Below are positions 8,674 through 16,305 of a stretch of 64,000 nucleotides of DNA, piece after piece. The notes under the pieces were generated by a model. It was not told where the DNA came from, did not search any database, and saw only the letters and a list, made by a program, of their open reading frames with translations. Within the stretch, counting starts at the first letter, position 1. The number at the start of each line of letters is the position of its first letter. The stretch comes from Micromonospora narathiwatensis (GTDB taxonomy: Bacteria; Actinomycetota; Actinomycetes; Mycobacteriales; Micromonosporaceae): NCBI RefSeq assembly GCF_900089605.1, contig NZ_LT594324.1:4340001-4404000 (forward strand). Direction: 5' to 3'. The position numbers and the translations under genes are program-made.

Positions 8674-10095
8674 ATGTCGCAGGAGACGACCTACCTCGAA
8701 CTGTCCGAAGTGGACGGAGGAGCGCACAAGTTCTACGAGGTCGTGGTGGAGGACACCGCGATGACCGTGCGCTACGGCCGGATCGGCGACCAGGGCCAGG
8801 CCAAGACCACCAGCTACCCGGACAACGCCCGCGCCCGGGCCGCCGCCGCGAAGAAGATCGGCGAGAAGGTCCGCAAGGGGTACGCCCCCGCGGTACCCGG
8901 CGTACGCCAGAAGCGGGCGGTCTCCCGCCGGCAGATCGTCAGCACCCGCTCCACCGCCCGCACCGCCCCGGTCCTCTGGCGGTACGACTCGGGCGCGCCC
9001 GCGTTCGGCATCTTCATCGACGGGCAGAGCTGCATGGTGGGCAACGAGCACGGGGTGATCACCACGTTGGGCCACGACGCCCGGGTGCTGAACCAGGTCC
9101 GGCTCCCCGACGGGGTGAAGTGCATCGTCGCCGACGACGCCTGGATCTACGCCGGCTGCGACGACGGCAACGTCTACGACCTCTCCGGCAAGGTGCCCCG
9201 GGTGGCGTACGCGATCGCCCCGGACATCGACATCTACTGGCTGGACATCCACGACGGCGTGCTCGGCGTCTCCGACCGCGAGGGCGGCATCGCCGCGGTC
9301 GACCACGAGGACGAGTTCCTCTGGCGCCGGCCGGGACGGGGCCGGTCCGCCTGGATGGTCCGCTGCGATCCCGACGCGGTCTACCACGGGCACTCCCAGG
9401 GGGTCACCGGCTACGACTGGCGTACCGGGCGGGAGCTGTGGCACACCCGGACCGGGGCGGTGCTCTTCGGCTGGCAGGAGCGGGACACCGTGTTCGCCGG
9501 CACCGGCACCCGCGAGGTGGTACGGCTGCGCAAGGACGGACGCGCCGAGCGGACGTACCGCTGCGACGCGGCGGTCTTCTCCTGCGCCACGGCCGAGGGC
9601 GGCCGGTACGTCTTCGCCGGCGACAGCGCGTCCTCGATCTACTGCTTCGACGCGGCCGGCAACCGGCTGTGGAAGCTCGGCACCGGCTGCGGCTCGGCGT
9701 ACTCGATGCAGTATCACGAGGAGCGGCTCTACGTGGTCACCACCAGCGGCCACCTGGCCTGCATCGACGCCAGCGAGCCGGCGATCCGGGCGGCCGAGGC
9801 GGGCAGCGTGCCCGAGGTCGTGGACGTCAAGGCCCCGGCCCGGCTCCCCGAGCCGGCCGCCTGGACCACCGTGGAGGTGACCACCGACGACCGGTCCGGC
9901 GTGGTGGTGCAGTGCGTCGAGGACGGCGGCCGGCTGCGCATCCACGTGCTCTCGGACGGCTACCGCCGGGACTGGTCGGTGCAGTTCCCCAAGGGCATCC
10001 GGGAGCCGGGCGCCCGCTACCTGGTCACCGAGATCCGGGAGTCCGGCCGGGGCGGCTTCTACCGGGCGTACGGCGACATCCGCCGGCTGCGCTGA
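8674..10095 (+). CDS. WGR-domain protein fused to a PQQ-like beta-propeller
   Basis: A 473-residue cytoplasmic-looking protein. Residues 1-75 form a WGR-type domain (HKFYEVVVED, then RYGRIGDQGQ with Tyr in place of Trp), a fold known from nucleic-acid-binding and PARP-associated proteins. A basic linker with VSRRQIVSTRSTAR follows. Residues about 105-385 carry repeated W/Y-rich blades (IYAGCDDGNVYDLSG, YVFAGDSASSIYCFDAAGN, LYVVTTSGHLACIDAS) of a PQQ/WD-like beta-propeller. The C-terminal about 90 residues form an unassigned beta-rich domain. The ATG is chosen because CTCGGAGG lies just upstream; an upstream in-frame GTG lacks this. The function is unknown; the architecture suggests a sensing or scaffold protein. 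Confidence 0.8.
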   Translation: MSQETTYLELSEVDGGAHKFYEVVVEDTAMTVRYGRIGDQGQAKTTSYPDNARARAAAAKKIGEKVRKGYAPAVPGVRQKRAVSRRQIVSTRSTARTAPVLWRYDSGAPAFGIFIDGQSCMVGNEHGVITTLGHDARVLNQVRLPDGVKCIVADDAWIYAGCDDGNVYDLSGKVPRVAYAIAPDIDIYWLDIHDGVLGVSDREGGIAAVDHEDEFLWRRPGRGRSAWMVRCDPDAVYHGHSQGVTGYDWRTGRELWHTRTGAVLFGWQERDTVFAGTGTREVVRLRKDGRAERTYRCDAAVFSCATAEGGRYVFAGDSASSIYCFDAAGNRLWKLGTGCGSAYSMQYHEERLYVVTTSGHLACIDASEPAIRAAEAGSVPEVVDVKAPARLPEPAAWTTVEVTTDDRSGVVVQCVEDGGRLRIHVLSDGYRRDWSVQFPKGIREPGARYLVTEIRESGRGGFYRAYGDIRRLR

Positions 10096-10243
10096 GCCGC
10101 CCGGCGGCGGTGATGCGCGTGCGGGCGTGCCAGCGCGGCCCGGCCGGCTGCTCTCCGACCGGGCCGCGCTCCCCCGTTGACCGCGTCGAATCGGCGCGAC
10201 CGTCCCAGTCTCGCGGGAGCCGGTTGCCGAATAGTTGCCATCA

Positions 10244-10292
10244 CCGCCCGTCGCCGGACCGGCCGGATCGGGGCACCGGCGACGACGGGCGG
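10244..10292. terminator. Stem-loop downstream of the WGR gene
   Basis: CCGCCCGTC-GCCGG pairs with CCGGCGACGACGGGCGG: a 14-bp GC-rich stem with a three-base bulge and an 18-base loop. It lies about 150 bp after the WGR stop and 48 bp before the next gene's start. It could terminate the upstream transcript or be a 5'-UTR structure of the kinase gene. Confidence 0.45.
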
Positions 10293-10339
10293 CCGGAAAC
10301 GGTTGTGCCCGACCGGCCGGCAGGACCGAGGATGGCCGG

Positions 10340-11209
10340 ATGGAGATCCCTGAGAGCCTGCGGTGGACCGAACGGATCCCGGCCGGCCGGGCGTGGCGGA
10401 CGGCGCTGCCGCAGCGGCTGGCGGAGTGTGTCGATCGGTGGGATCTCCGGGCGGTGGGACGCCCGTTCGGGTACGCCTTCGCCTCGCTGGCGGTGCCGGC
10501 CGAGCTGCCCGACGGCACGGCGGCGGTGCTGAAACTCCAGTACCCGGACGCGGACAGCGTGCACGAGGCGACCGCGCTGGCGTACTGGGCCGGGGCCGGC
10601 GCGATCCGGCTGCTGGCCCACGACGCGCGGCGCCGGGCGCTGCTGGTCGAGCGCTGCGTGCCCGGCGACGCGCTGCGCGAGCTGCCCCTGGACGCGGCCC
10701 TGGACGTGGTGGTCGAGTTGCTCCCCCGGCTCGGCGTGCCGGCCGGCGCGCCGTTCACCCCGCTCGCCGAGGAGGCGGCCGGCTGGGCGGAACGGATGCC
10801 GGCCAACTGGGACCGGGCCAACCGCCCGTACGAGCGGCGGCTGGTGGACACCGCGCTCGGGCTGCTCGCCGACCTGGTGCCCAGCCAGGGCGAGCAGGTG
10901 CTGGTCAACCAGGACCTGCACGCCGGCAACGTGCTCCGGGCCGCCCGGGAACCGTGGCTGGCCATCGACCCGAAGCCGCTGGCCGGCGAGCGGGAGTTCG
11001 CACCGGTGCCGATGGTGCGCGGGGCGGAGCTGGGGCACTCGCCCGAAGCGGTGCGGTACCGGCTGGACCGGCTCAGCGCCGAGCTGGGCCTCGACCGGGA
11101 GCGGGTGCGGGGCTGGACGATCGTGCACACCACGGCCTGGAGCATCGCCGGGGATCAGGTGTTCGCCGGCAACGTCGAGGTGGTCCGCTGGCTGCTCGAC
11201 GCGGACTGA
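10340..11209 (+). CDS. Aminoglycoside phosphotransferase family protein, APH(6)/hydroxyurea kinase-like
   Basis: A 289-residue small-molecule kinase with the APH fold. The Brenner-type catalytic motif appears as VNQDLHAGNVL (about residue 190), with the Asp that activates the substrate hydroxyl. The metal-binding DFG equivalent is WLAIDPKPLAGE. The overall layout, including ALLVERCVPGD and the GEREFAP segment, resembles the APH(6)/streptomycin 6-kinase and hydroxyurea phosphotransferase family. Such genes are widespread in actinomycete chromosomes and most are not proven resistance determinants. The ATG gives the N-terminus typical of the family (PESLRWTERIPAGRAW). It is convergent with, and nearly abuts, the glycosylase gene. 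Confidence 0.85.
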   Translation: MEIPESLRWTERIPAGRAWRTALPQRLAECVDRWDLRAVGRPFGYAFASLAVPAELPDGTAAVLKLQYPDADSVHEATALAYWAGAGAIRLLAHDARRRALLVERCVPGDALRELPLDAALDVVVELLPRLGVPAGAPFTPLAEEAAGWAERMPANWDRANRPYERRLVDTALGLLADLVPSQGEQVLVNQDLHAGNVLRAAREPWLAIDPKPLAGEREFAPVPMVRGAELGHSPEAVRYRLDRLSAELGLDRERVRGWTIVHTTAWSIAGDQVFAGNVEVVRWLLDAD

Positions 11210-11215
11210 GTGCGG

Positions 11216-12025
11216 TCAGCCGGGCTGGCAGGTGGGGCACCAGTAGAGGTTGCGGCCGGCCAGGTCGCCGCGGCTGATCCCGGTGCCGCAGACGTGGCAG
11301 GGCGCGCCGGGGCGGCGGTAGACGTACACCTCGCCGCCGTGCCGGTCGACCCGGGGCGGGCGACCCATCGCCTCCGGCAGGTGCGCCGGGCGTACGGTGT
11401 CGATCCGGCCGCGCCGCACGGCGAGGGTCATCAGGTCGACCAGGTCCGCCCAGAGTTCCGCCCAGCCGGTCGGGGTCAGCGCCCGGCCCGGCCGGTCGGG
11501 CGGCAGCCCGGCCCGGAACAGCGCCTCGGTCACGAAGATCAGGCCGGTGCCGGCCACCACCGACTGGTCCAGCAGCAGCGCCGCCAGCGGGGTGCCGCTG
11601 CGCCGGATCCGCGCGTACGCCCGATCCGGGTCGGCGTCGGCGCGGAGCGGGTCCGGGCCGAGCCGGTCGCGCAGCGCCGCCACCTCGGGCGGGGTGAGCA
11701 GTTCACAGGCGGTCGGGCCGCGCAGGTCGACCCAGTGCCGGTCGCTGTTGAGGCGCAGCCGGATCTGCCCCACCGGGGGCGGCGGCTCGCCGGGGCCGTC
11801 GGCGAACTTCCCGTACAGCCCGAGGTGCACGTGCAGGGTCAGCTCGCCGGCGTAGTGGTGCAGCAGGTGCTTGCCGTACGCCTCGGTGCCGTCGAGGACG
11901 TTTCCGGTGAGCCGGGCCGCGCCCTCGGCGAAGCGGCCCTGCGGGCTGGCGGTGTGCACCTTGTCGCCGGCGAACAGCTCGGCGTGCCGGGCCGCCAGGC
12001 GGTGGATGGTGTGTCCCTCTGGCAC
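11216..12025 (-). CDS. Fpg/Nei-family DNA glycosylase/AP lyase
   Basis: A 269-residue base-excision-repair glycosylase. The GTG start yields VPEGHTIHRLA; after removal of the initiator, Pro2-Glu3 form the catalytic N-terminus, and PEGHTIHR is typical of the endonuclease VIII (Nei) branch. The middle has the helix-two-turn-helix region (GLIFVTEALFRAGLPPDRPGR). The C-terminus has a zinc finger with Cys pairs in CHVCGTG and YWCPTCQ. It most likely removes oxidised pyrimidines and nicks the abasic site. The start is fixed by the catalytic Pro. It is divergent from the next membrane protein. Confidence 0.92.
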   Translation of the reverse strand: MPEGHTIHRLAARHAELFAGDKVHTASPQGRFAEGAARLTGNVLDGTEAYGKHLLHHYAGELTLHVHLGLYGKFADGPGEPPPPVGQIRLRLNSDRHWVDLRGPTACELLTPPEVAALRDRLGPDPLRADADPDRAYARIRRSGTPLAALLLDQSVVAGTGLIFVTEALFRAGLPPDRPGRALTPTGWAELWADLVDLMTLAVRRGRIDTVRPAHLPEAMGRPPRVDRHGGEVYVYRRPGAPCHVCGTGISRGDLAGRNLYWCPTCQPG

Positions 12026-12162
12026 GGACGCCAAGCATAGACAGGGCGTACCGCGAAGGTCCGAGTCCGGACACCAGCCGTCGACGGGTGTCGAATTCCC
12101 CGGTGCTGGGTACCTCCCCACCGTGATGCGCGGCCTCCGCGCCCTGATCAGGAGGTATCGAA

Positions 12163-12834
12163 GTGAAGATGATGTCCCGCCGGAACGCCCCGGCGAGCAG
12201 TACGGATGTGAACGACGACGGCAGCGCGGTCGCGGACCGGGTGGACGGCCGACCGGTGGCCACCGACCGCGACAAGGAACGGACGACGTACCGGAAGGGC
12301 GCGACCGCCACCGACGCGGAGCGGCGCGCGGCGGAGCGGGCCACCACGGCGCGGGCGGCCACCACCGGGCGGCCGCTGGGCGCGGACGCCCGGCCCACCG
12401 ACCCGGACCCGACCCAGGAACGGACCGTCGACCTGGACCGGGACGGTCGCCCGGACCGGCCGGTGGAACGCGCCGACGCCGGACTGACGGCTCCCGTGGC
12501 CCTCGGCCCGAAGCCCCGGGCCAGCCTGCTGGCCACCCTCGGCCTGATCGTCTCGGTGGTCGGCGCCCTGTTCGTGGTCTCCGGCACCCTGGCCGGCTAC
12601 GGCATCGGGCTGGGCGCGGTGGGTGCGGTGCTCGCCGTGCTCGGCCTGGTCGCCACCCGCCGCCGGCACGTGGCCGGCACGACCGACGCGCTGATCGGCG
12701 TGGCGGTCGGCCTGGGCGCCGTGGTGCTCGGCATCGTCGCCCTGACCGGTCAGTTCGACTGGCCGACCACCGACGGCGAGTGGGTCGGCCGATTCCGGGA
12801 GTGGCTTGATTCACAGTTCGCCGCGACGTTCTGA
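12163..12834 (+). CDS. Membrane protein with a long charged N-terminal region; function unknown
   Basis: A 223-residue protein. The first about 125 residues are hydrophilic, low-complexity and rich in Arg, Asp, Thr and Ala (for example DRDKERTTYRKGATATDAER). Three hydrophobic helices follow (about 129-150, 153-168 and 175-198), then a short tail ending in FREWLDSQFAATF. An AGGAGG ribosome site seven bases before the GTG supports the start. The TM core resembles small DUF4190-like membrane proteins; I do not recognise a characterised family. It is monocistronic, with a strong bidirectional terminator downstream. Confidence 0.75.
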   Translation: MKMMSRRNAPASSTDVNDDGSAVADRVDGRPVATDRDKERTTYRKGATATDAERRAAERATTARAATTGRPLGADARPTDPDPTQERTVDLDRDGRPDRPVERADAGLTAPVALGPKPRASLLATLGLIVSVVGALFVVSGTLAGYGIGLGAVGAVLAVLGLVATRRRHVAGTTDALIGVAVGLGAVVLGIVALTGQFDWPTTDGEWVGRFREWLDSQFAATF

Positions 12835-12889
12835 CGGGCATTGATCGGCTCGCCGGCACGCCCCGACCAGATCGCCGGGCACGTCCTCT

Positions 12890-12918
12890 TCCGGGGGCGG
12901 CGGTTCGCCGCCCCCGGA
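12890..12918. terminator. Bidirectional stem-loop terminator
   Basis: TCCGGGGGCGGCG and CGCCGCCCCCGGA form a perfect 13-bp stem around a three-base GTT loop. It lies between two convergent genes (the membrane protein and the HxlR regulator). No U-tract follows, as is usual in high-GC actinomycetes. Confidence 0.75.
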
Positions 12919-12931
12919 GGCGTTTCCCGGC

Positions 12932-13300
12932 TCAGTCCGCCGCGACGACGCCCTCGCGCGCGTCGATCAGTTCGTCCCAGTGCTCCCGTGCCCAGGCGCA
13001 GGCGACCTCGATCGGGCCGAGCAGACTGCGGCCCAGCGGGGTGAGCGCGTACTCGACCCGGCGGGTGGGTGCGGCATGGACCGTACGCCGGACCAGCCCG
13101 TCCTGCTCCAGCTTCCGCAGCGACCGGGTGAGCACCTTCGCGGTGACGCCCCGCAGCGGCACCCGCAGCTCCGAGAACCGCCGGGGTCCGCCCTCCAGGC
13201 AGCGGATGATCATGCCGGCCCACTTGTCCCCGAACCGGATCGGCGTCAGGTCCGACGGGCAGAGCTCGTCGAACATGTCCGGGGCGAGCGGGGCGACCAT
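12932..13300 (-). CDS. HxlR-family (MarR-like) transcriptional regulator
   Basis: A 122-residue winged-helix regulator. The HxlR core is clear: CPSDLTPIRFGDKWAGMII, RRFSELRVPLRGVTAKVLTR and LTPLGRSLLGPIEVACAWA. A Cys near residue 14 (FDELCPSD) is at the position that senses quinones, aldehydes or thiol stress in QorR/YodB/HypR-type members. It is transcribed divergently from an NAD(P)-binding SDR-like reductase, a typical arrangement in which the regulator controls the reductase. A near-perfect palindrome lies between the two starts. The ATG chosen gives the usual short N-terminus. Confidence 0.9.
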   Translation of the reverse strand: MVAPLAPDMFDELCPSDLTPIRFGDKWAGMIIRCLEGGPRRFSELRVPLRGVTAKVLTRSLRKLEQDGLVRRTVHAAPTRRVEYALTPLGRSLLGPIEVACAWAREHWDELIDAREGVVAAD

Positions 13301-13315
13301 GCGCCCCACCGTAGT

Positions 13316-13335
13316 CGGTATCCCGTGGGAAACCG
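13316..13335. promoter_or_regulatory. Probable HxlR operator in the divergent promoter
   Basis: CGGTATCCC-GT-GGGAAACCG is an inverted repeat with nine-base arms, a two-base spacer and one mismatch. It starts 16 bp upstream of the regulator's ATG and about 70 bp upstream of the SDR start, the expected place for an autoregulatory and divergent operator. Confidence 0.55.
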
Positions 13336-13405
13336 GCCACCCGGATAGCGTCCGCCGCGACCGGTCGGCGACCACGCCGACCAACGGGTGATGAGGGGTA
13401 CGTCG

Positions 13406-14044
13406 ATGAGCAGGATCATCGTCTTCGGCGCCGGGGGCCGGGCCGGCCGGGCCGCGGTACGCCAGGCGCGCGACCGGGGGCACCGGGTCACCGCGGTGCT
13501 CCGCGCCCCGGCCCGCCACCCCGACCTGTCCGCCGACGGGGAGGTGACGGTGGTCCCCGGGGACGTCACCGACGCGGACCGGGTCGCCGACCTGGCCGCC
13601 GGGCACGATGCGGTGGTCCATGCGGCGGCCGACCTGGCCGCGCCACCCGACGTCTTCTTCCCGGCGGCGGCGCGGGCGCTGCTGGGCGGACTCGGCCGGG
13701 CCGGGGTGGACCGCCTGCTGGTGGTCGGGCTCGCCTCGGTGCTGCCGACCGCGGCCGGCGTGCCGCTGCTGGACGTGCCGGGCTACCCGCAGGAGTATCG
13801 GACCTTCTGCCTGGGGCACGGGGCGGGGACCGAGGTGCTGCGGCGCGACGGTGCGGCCGTCGACTGGCTGGTGCTCAGCCCGGCCGGGGACTTCGACCAC
13901 GGCGGCACGCCGACCGGCCGCTACCGGTTCACGCCGGGCGAGGCCACGAGCCGGATCACGTACGCGGATCTGGCGGTGGCGCTGCTGGACGAGATCGAGA
14001 CGCCCCGGCACCGACAGCTCCACCTCGGGGTGGAGCGGGCCTGA
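13406..14044 (+). CDS. NAD(P)H-binding SDR-like oxidoreductase
   Basis: A 212-residue atypical short-chain dehydrogenase (NmrA/NAD(P)-binding type). The nucleotide-binding motif is IIVFGAGGRAGRAAVRQA, with a following basic stretch (LRAPARH) suiting NADP. VVPGDVTDAD and VVHAAADL are the usual strand-end motifs, and ITYADLAVALLDEIE is conserved near the C-terminus of the family. No YxxxK catalytic pair is obvious. It may be a quinone or aldehyde reductase, or a nucleotide sensor. Its ATG is preceded by GAGGGG; a GTG/ATG pair slightly upstream is less well placed. It is probably regulated by the divergent HxlR protein. Confidence 0.85.
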   Translation: MSRIIVFGAGGRAGRAAVRQARDRGHRVTAVLRAPARHPDLSADGEVTVVPGDVTDADRVADLAAGHDAVVHAAADLAAPPDVFFPAAARALLGGLGRAGVDRLLVVGLASVLPTAAGVPLLDVPGYPQEYRTFCLGHGAGTEVLRRDGAAVDWLVLSPAGDFDHGGTPTGRYRFTPGEATSRITYADLAVALLDEIETPRHRQLHLGVERA

Positions 14045-14049
14045 GCGGT

Positions 14050-14108
14050 GACGCAACGATCCACCGTGAGGAGTACGCCAGACGCAACGATCCGACGTCG
14101 AACGCAAC
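14050..14108. promoter_or_regulatory. Three phased ACGCAAC repeats upstream of ddaH
   Basis: GACGCAACGATCC occurs twice as an exact 13-bp copy (starting 14050 and 14081). A shorter ACGCAAC copy starts at 14102. The starts of the shared ACGCAAC core are 31 and 20 bp apart, close to three and two helical turns, so all copies face the same side of the helix. This fits cooperative binding by an Lrp/AsnC-type or similar regulator controlling the ddaH-rocD operon, 100-160 bp upstream of its first start. Confidence 0.55.
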
Positions 14109-14211
14109 TTCTCGCGGTGGATGTCGCCGCCCCGGGCCGCATACCGTTGGACCACGGCGCCAGCCCGTGGGCCGACGGTGGCCGGGCGCGCCCGACCCCT
14201 GGGAGTACGAC

Positions 14212-15033
14212 ATGACGACGGACGCAACCCGCCAGCGCTTCCTGATGTGCCGGCCGACGCACTTCGCCGTCGACTACGCGATCAACCCGTGGATGGACCC
14301 CACCGCGCCGGTCGACGCCGACCTGGCGATCCGGCAGTGGGAGCAGCTCCGCCAGACGTACGTCGATCTGGGCCACGAGGTCGAGCTGATCGACCCGGTC
14401 GTCGGCCTGCCGGACATGGTCTTCGCCGCCAACGGCGGCACGGTGATCGACGGCAAGGCGATGGCGGTGCAGTTCCGCGACCCGCAGCGCGCCGACGAGG
14501 CCCCCGCCTACCGCGCCTGGTTCGAGGCCGCCGGCTTCGAGATGTACGACCCGAAGCACGTCAACGAGGGTGAGGGCGACGTCCTGCTGGCCGGCGACCA
14601 CCTGCTCGCCGGCACCGGGTTCCGCACCGCGCACGCCTCGCACGCGCAGTTGCAGGAGGTCTTCGGCTACCCGGTGGTCACCATGCAGCTCGTGGACCCC
14701 CGCTTCTACCACCTGGACACCGCGCTCACCGTGCTCGACGAGCGGACCGTGGCGTACCTGCCGGAGGCGTTCTCGCCGGGCAGCCAGGCGGTGCTCCGCC
14801 GGCTCTTCCCGGACGCGATCCACGCCACCATGGCCGACGCCGAGGTGCTGGGGCTGAACGCGGTCAGCGACGGGCGGCACGTGGTGCTGCCCGCCCAGGC
14901 CACCGACCTCGCCGCCAAGCTGCGCGACCGGGGCTACCAGACCATCGGGATCGACCTCTCCGAGCTGCGCAAGGCCGGGGGCGGACCGAAGTGCTGCACG
15001 TTGCGACTCCGTCAGGGAAAGGCAGTCAAGTGA
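14212..15033 (+). CDS. ddaH: Dimethylargininase (N-omega,N-omega-dimethylarginine dimethylaminohydrolase)
   Basis: A 273-residue pentein-fold enzyme that hydrolyses methylated arginines (or arginine-like guanidines) to citrulline plus an amine. Conserved features: the N-terminal FLMCRPTHFAVDYAINPWM; PDMVFAANGGTV with substrate-binding Asp/Asn; the catalytic His in RFYHLDTALT; and the catalytic Cys in GGGPKCCTLRL near the C-terminus. The ATG has GGGAG six bases upstream. The stop overlaps the rocD start, so translation is coupled. Coupling to ornithine aminotransferase suggests a role in arginine-derivative catabolism as nitrogen source. Confidence 0.92.
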   Translation: MTTDATRQRFLMCRPTHFAVDYAINPWMDPTAPVDADLAIRQWEQLRQTYVDLGHEVELIDPVVGLPDMVFAANGGTVIDGKAMAVQFRDPQRADEAPAYRAWFEAAGFEMYDPKHVNEGEGDVLLAGDHLLAGTGFRTAHASHAQLQEVFGYPVVTMQLVDPRFYHLDTALTVLDERTVAYLPEAFSPGSQAVLRRLFPDAIHATMADAEVLGLNAVSDGRHVVLPAQATDLAAKLRDRGYQTIGIDLSELRKAGGGPKCCTLRLRQGKAVK

Positions 15034-16247
15034 TCATCGACGACATGCTGCGGACGCCGTCCGCGGTACGGGACGCAGAACGCCACACGGCACACAACTA
15101 CCACCCGCTGCCCGTGGTGATCTCGTCCGCCGAGGGCTCCTGGCTGACCGACGTGGACGGCCGCCGCTACCTGGACTGCCTGGCCGGCTACTCGGCGCTG
15201 AACTTCGGCCACCGGCACCCGAAGCTGATCGAGGCCGCGCACGCGCAGCTCGACCGGCTCACCCTGACCAGCCGCGCGTTCATCCACGACCAGTTCGCCG
15301 ACTTCTGCCGGGAGCTGGCCGAGCTGTGCGGCAAGGACCTGGTGCTGCCGATGAACACCGGCGCCGAGGCGGTGGAGACCGGCATCAAGGTCGCCCGCAA
15401 GTGGGGCTATCAGGTCAAGGGCGTGGCCCCGGGCCAGGCGAACATCGTGGTCGCTGAGGGCAACTTCCACGGCCGGACCACGACCATCGTCAGCTTCTCC
15501 ACCGACGAGGACGCCCGCGCCGACTTCGGGCCGTACACCCCGGGCTTCACGGTCGTCCCGTACGGCGACCTGGACGCGCTGACCGCCGCGATCGACGAGA
15601 ACACCGTCGCCGTGCTGCTCGAACCGATCCAGGGCGAGCAGGGCGTCGTGGTGCCCGCGGAGGGCTACCTGCCGGGCGTACGCCGGGTCTGCACCGAGCG
15701 GAACGTGCTCTTCATCGCCGACGAGATCCAGTCGGGTCTGGGGCGGACCGGTGCGACGTTCGCCTGCGACCACGAGGGCGTCGTCCCGGACATGTACCTG
15801 CTGGGCAAGGCGCTCGGCGGCGGCATCGTGCCGGTCTCCGCGGTGGCCGCCAACGCCGACGTGCTCGGCGTGCTCAAGCCGGGCCAGCACGGCTCGACGT
15901 TCGGCGGCAACCCGCTGGCCTGCGCCGTCGCCACCGAGGTGGTCCGACTGCTCGCCACCGGCGAGTTCCAGCGGCGCTCGGCCGAGCTGGGCGAGCGGCT
16001 GCACGCCGGCCTGCGCGGCCTGATCGGCAAGGGCCTGGTCGCCGTCCGGGGCCGGGGCCTCTGGGCCGGCCTGGACATCGACCCGGCGCTGATGACCGGC
16101 CGGGAGGCCTGCGAGCGGCTGATGGAGCGCGGCGTCCTGGCCAAGGACACCCACGGCTCGACCATCCGGCTCGCCCCGCCGCTGGTGATCACCGAGGAGG
16201 AGATCGACCACGCGGTGGCCCAGCTCGCCGCCGTACTGGAGGGCTGA
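15030..16247 (+). CDS. rocD: Ornithine--oxo-acid aminotransferase
   Basis: A 405-residue class III PLP aminotransferase converting ornithine and 2-oxoglutarate to glutamate-5-semialdehyde and glutamate. Visible: YSALNFGHRHP, MNTGAEAVETGIKVARKWGY, EGNFHGRTTTIVSFS, FIADEIQSGLGRTG with the cofactor Asp, and YLLGKALGGG with the Schiff-base Lys. STFGGNPLACAVA is the phosphate-binding motif. NTGAEAVE is typical of ornithine aminotransferase rather than acetylornithine aminotransferase. The GTG overlaps the ddaH stop by four bases (GTGA), with GGGAAAGG upstream. It ends at a strong terminator. Confidence 0.94.
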   Translation: MIIDDMLRTPSAVRDAERHTAHNYHPLPVVISSAEGSWLTDVDGRRYLDCLAGYSALNFGHRHPKLIEAAHAQLDRLTLTSRAFIHDQFADFCRELAELCGKDLVLPMNTGAEAVETGIKVARKWGYQVKGVAPGQANIVVAEGNFHGRTTTIVSFSTDEDARADFGPYTPGFTVVPYGDLDALTAAIDENTVAVLLEPIQGEQGVVVPAEGYLPGVRRVCTERNVLFIADEIQSGLGRTGATFACDHEGVVPDMYLLGKALGGGIVPVSAVAANADVLGVLKPGQHGSTFGGNPLACAVATEVVRLLATGEFQRRSAELGERLHAGLRGLIGKGLVAVRGRGLWAGLDIDPALMTGREACERLMERGVLAKDTHGSTIRLAPPLVITEEEIDHAVAQLAAVLEG

Positions 16248-16259
16248 CCCCGTACGCCG

Positions 16260-16294
16260 AAGGGCGCCGGGACCGCGACGGTCCCGGCGCCCTT
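16260..16294. terminator. Strong bidirectional terminator
   Basis: AAGGGCGCCGGGACC and GGTCCCGGCGCCCTT form a perfect 15-bp stem with a five-base loop. It lies between the convergent rocD and FHA genes, 12 bp after the rocD stop. Confidence 0.85.
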
Positions 16295-16305
16295 GCGCGG
16301 CGGCG

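Noticed and set aside
5677..11145. Extension of the lysX reading frame upstream by thousands of bases
   Set aside because: The frame stays open across plus-strand genes (YbdK-type ligase, flavoprotein, WGR, kinase) by GC bias only; LysX homology begins close to the TTG at 5676.
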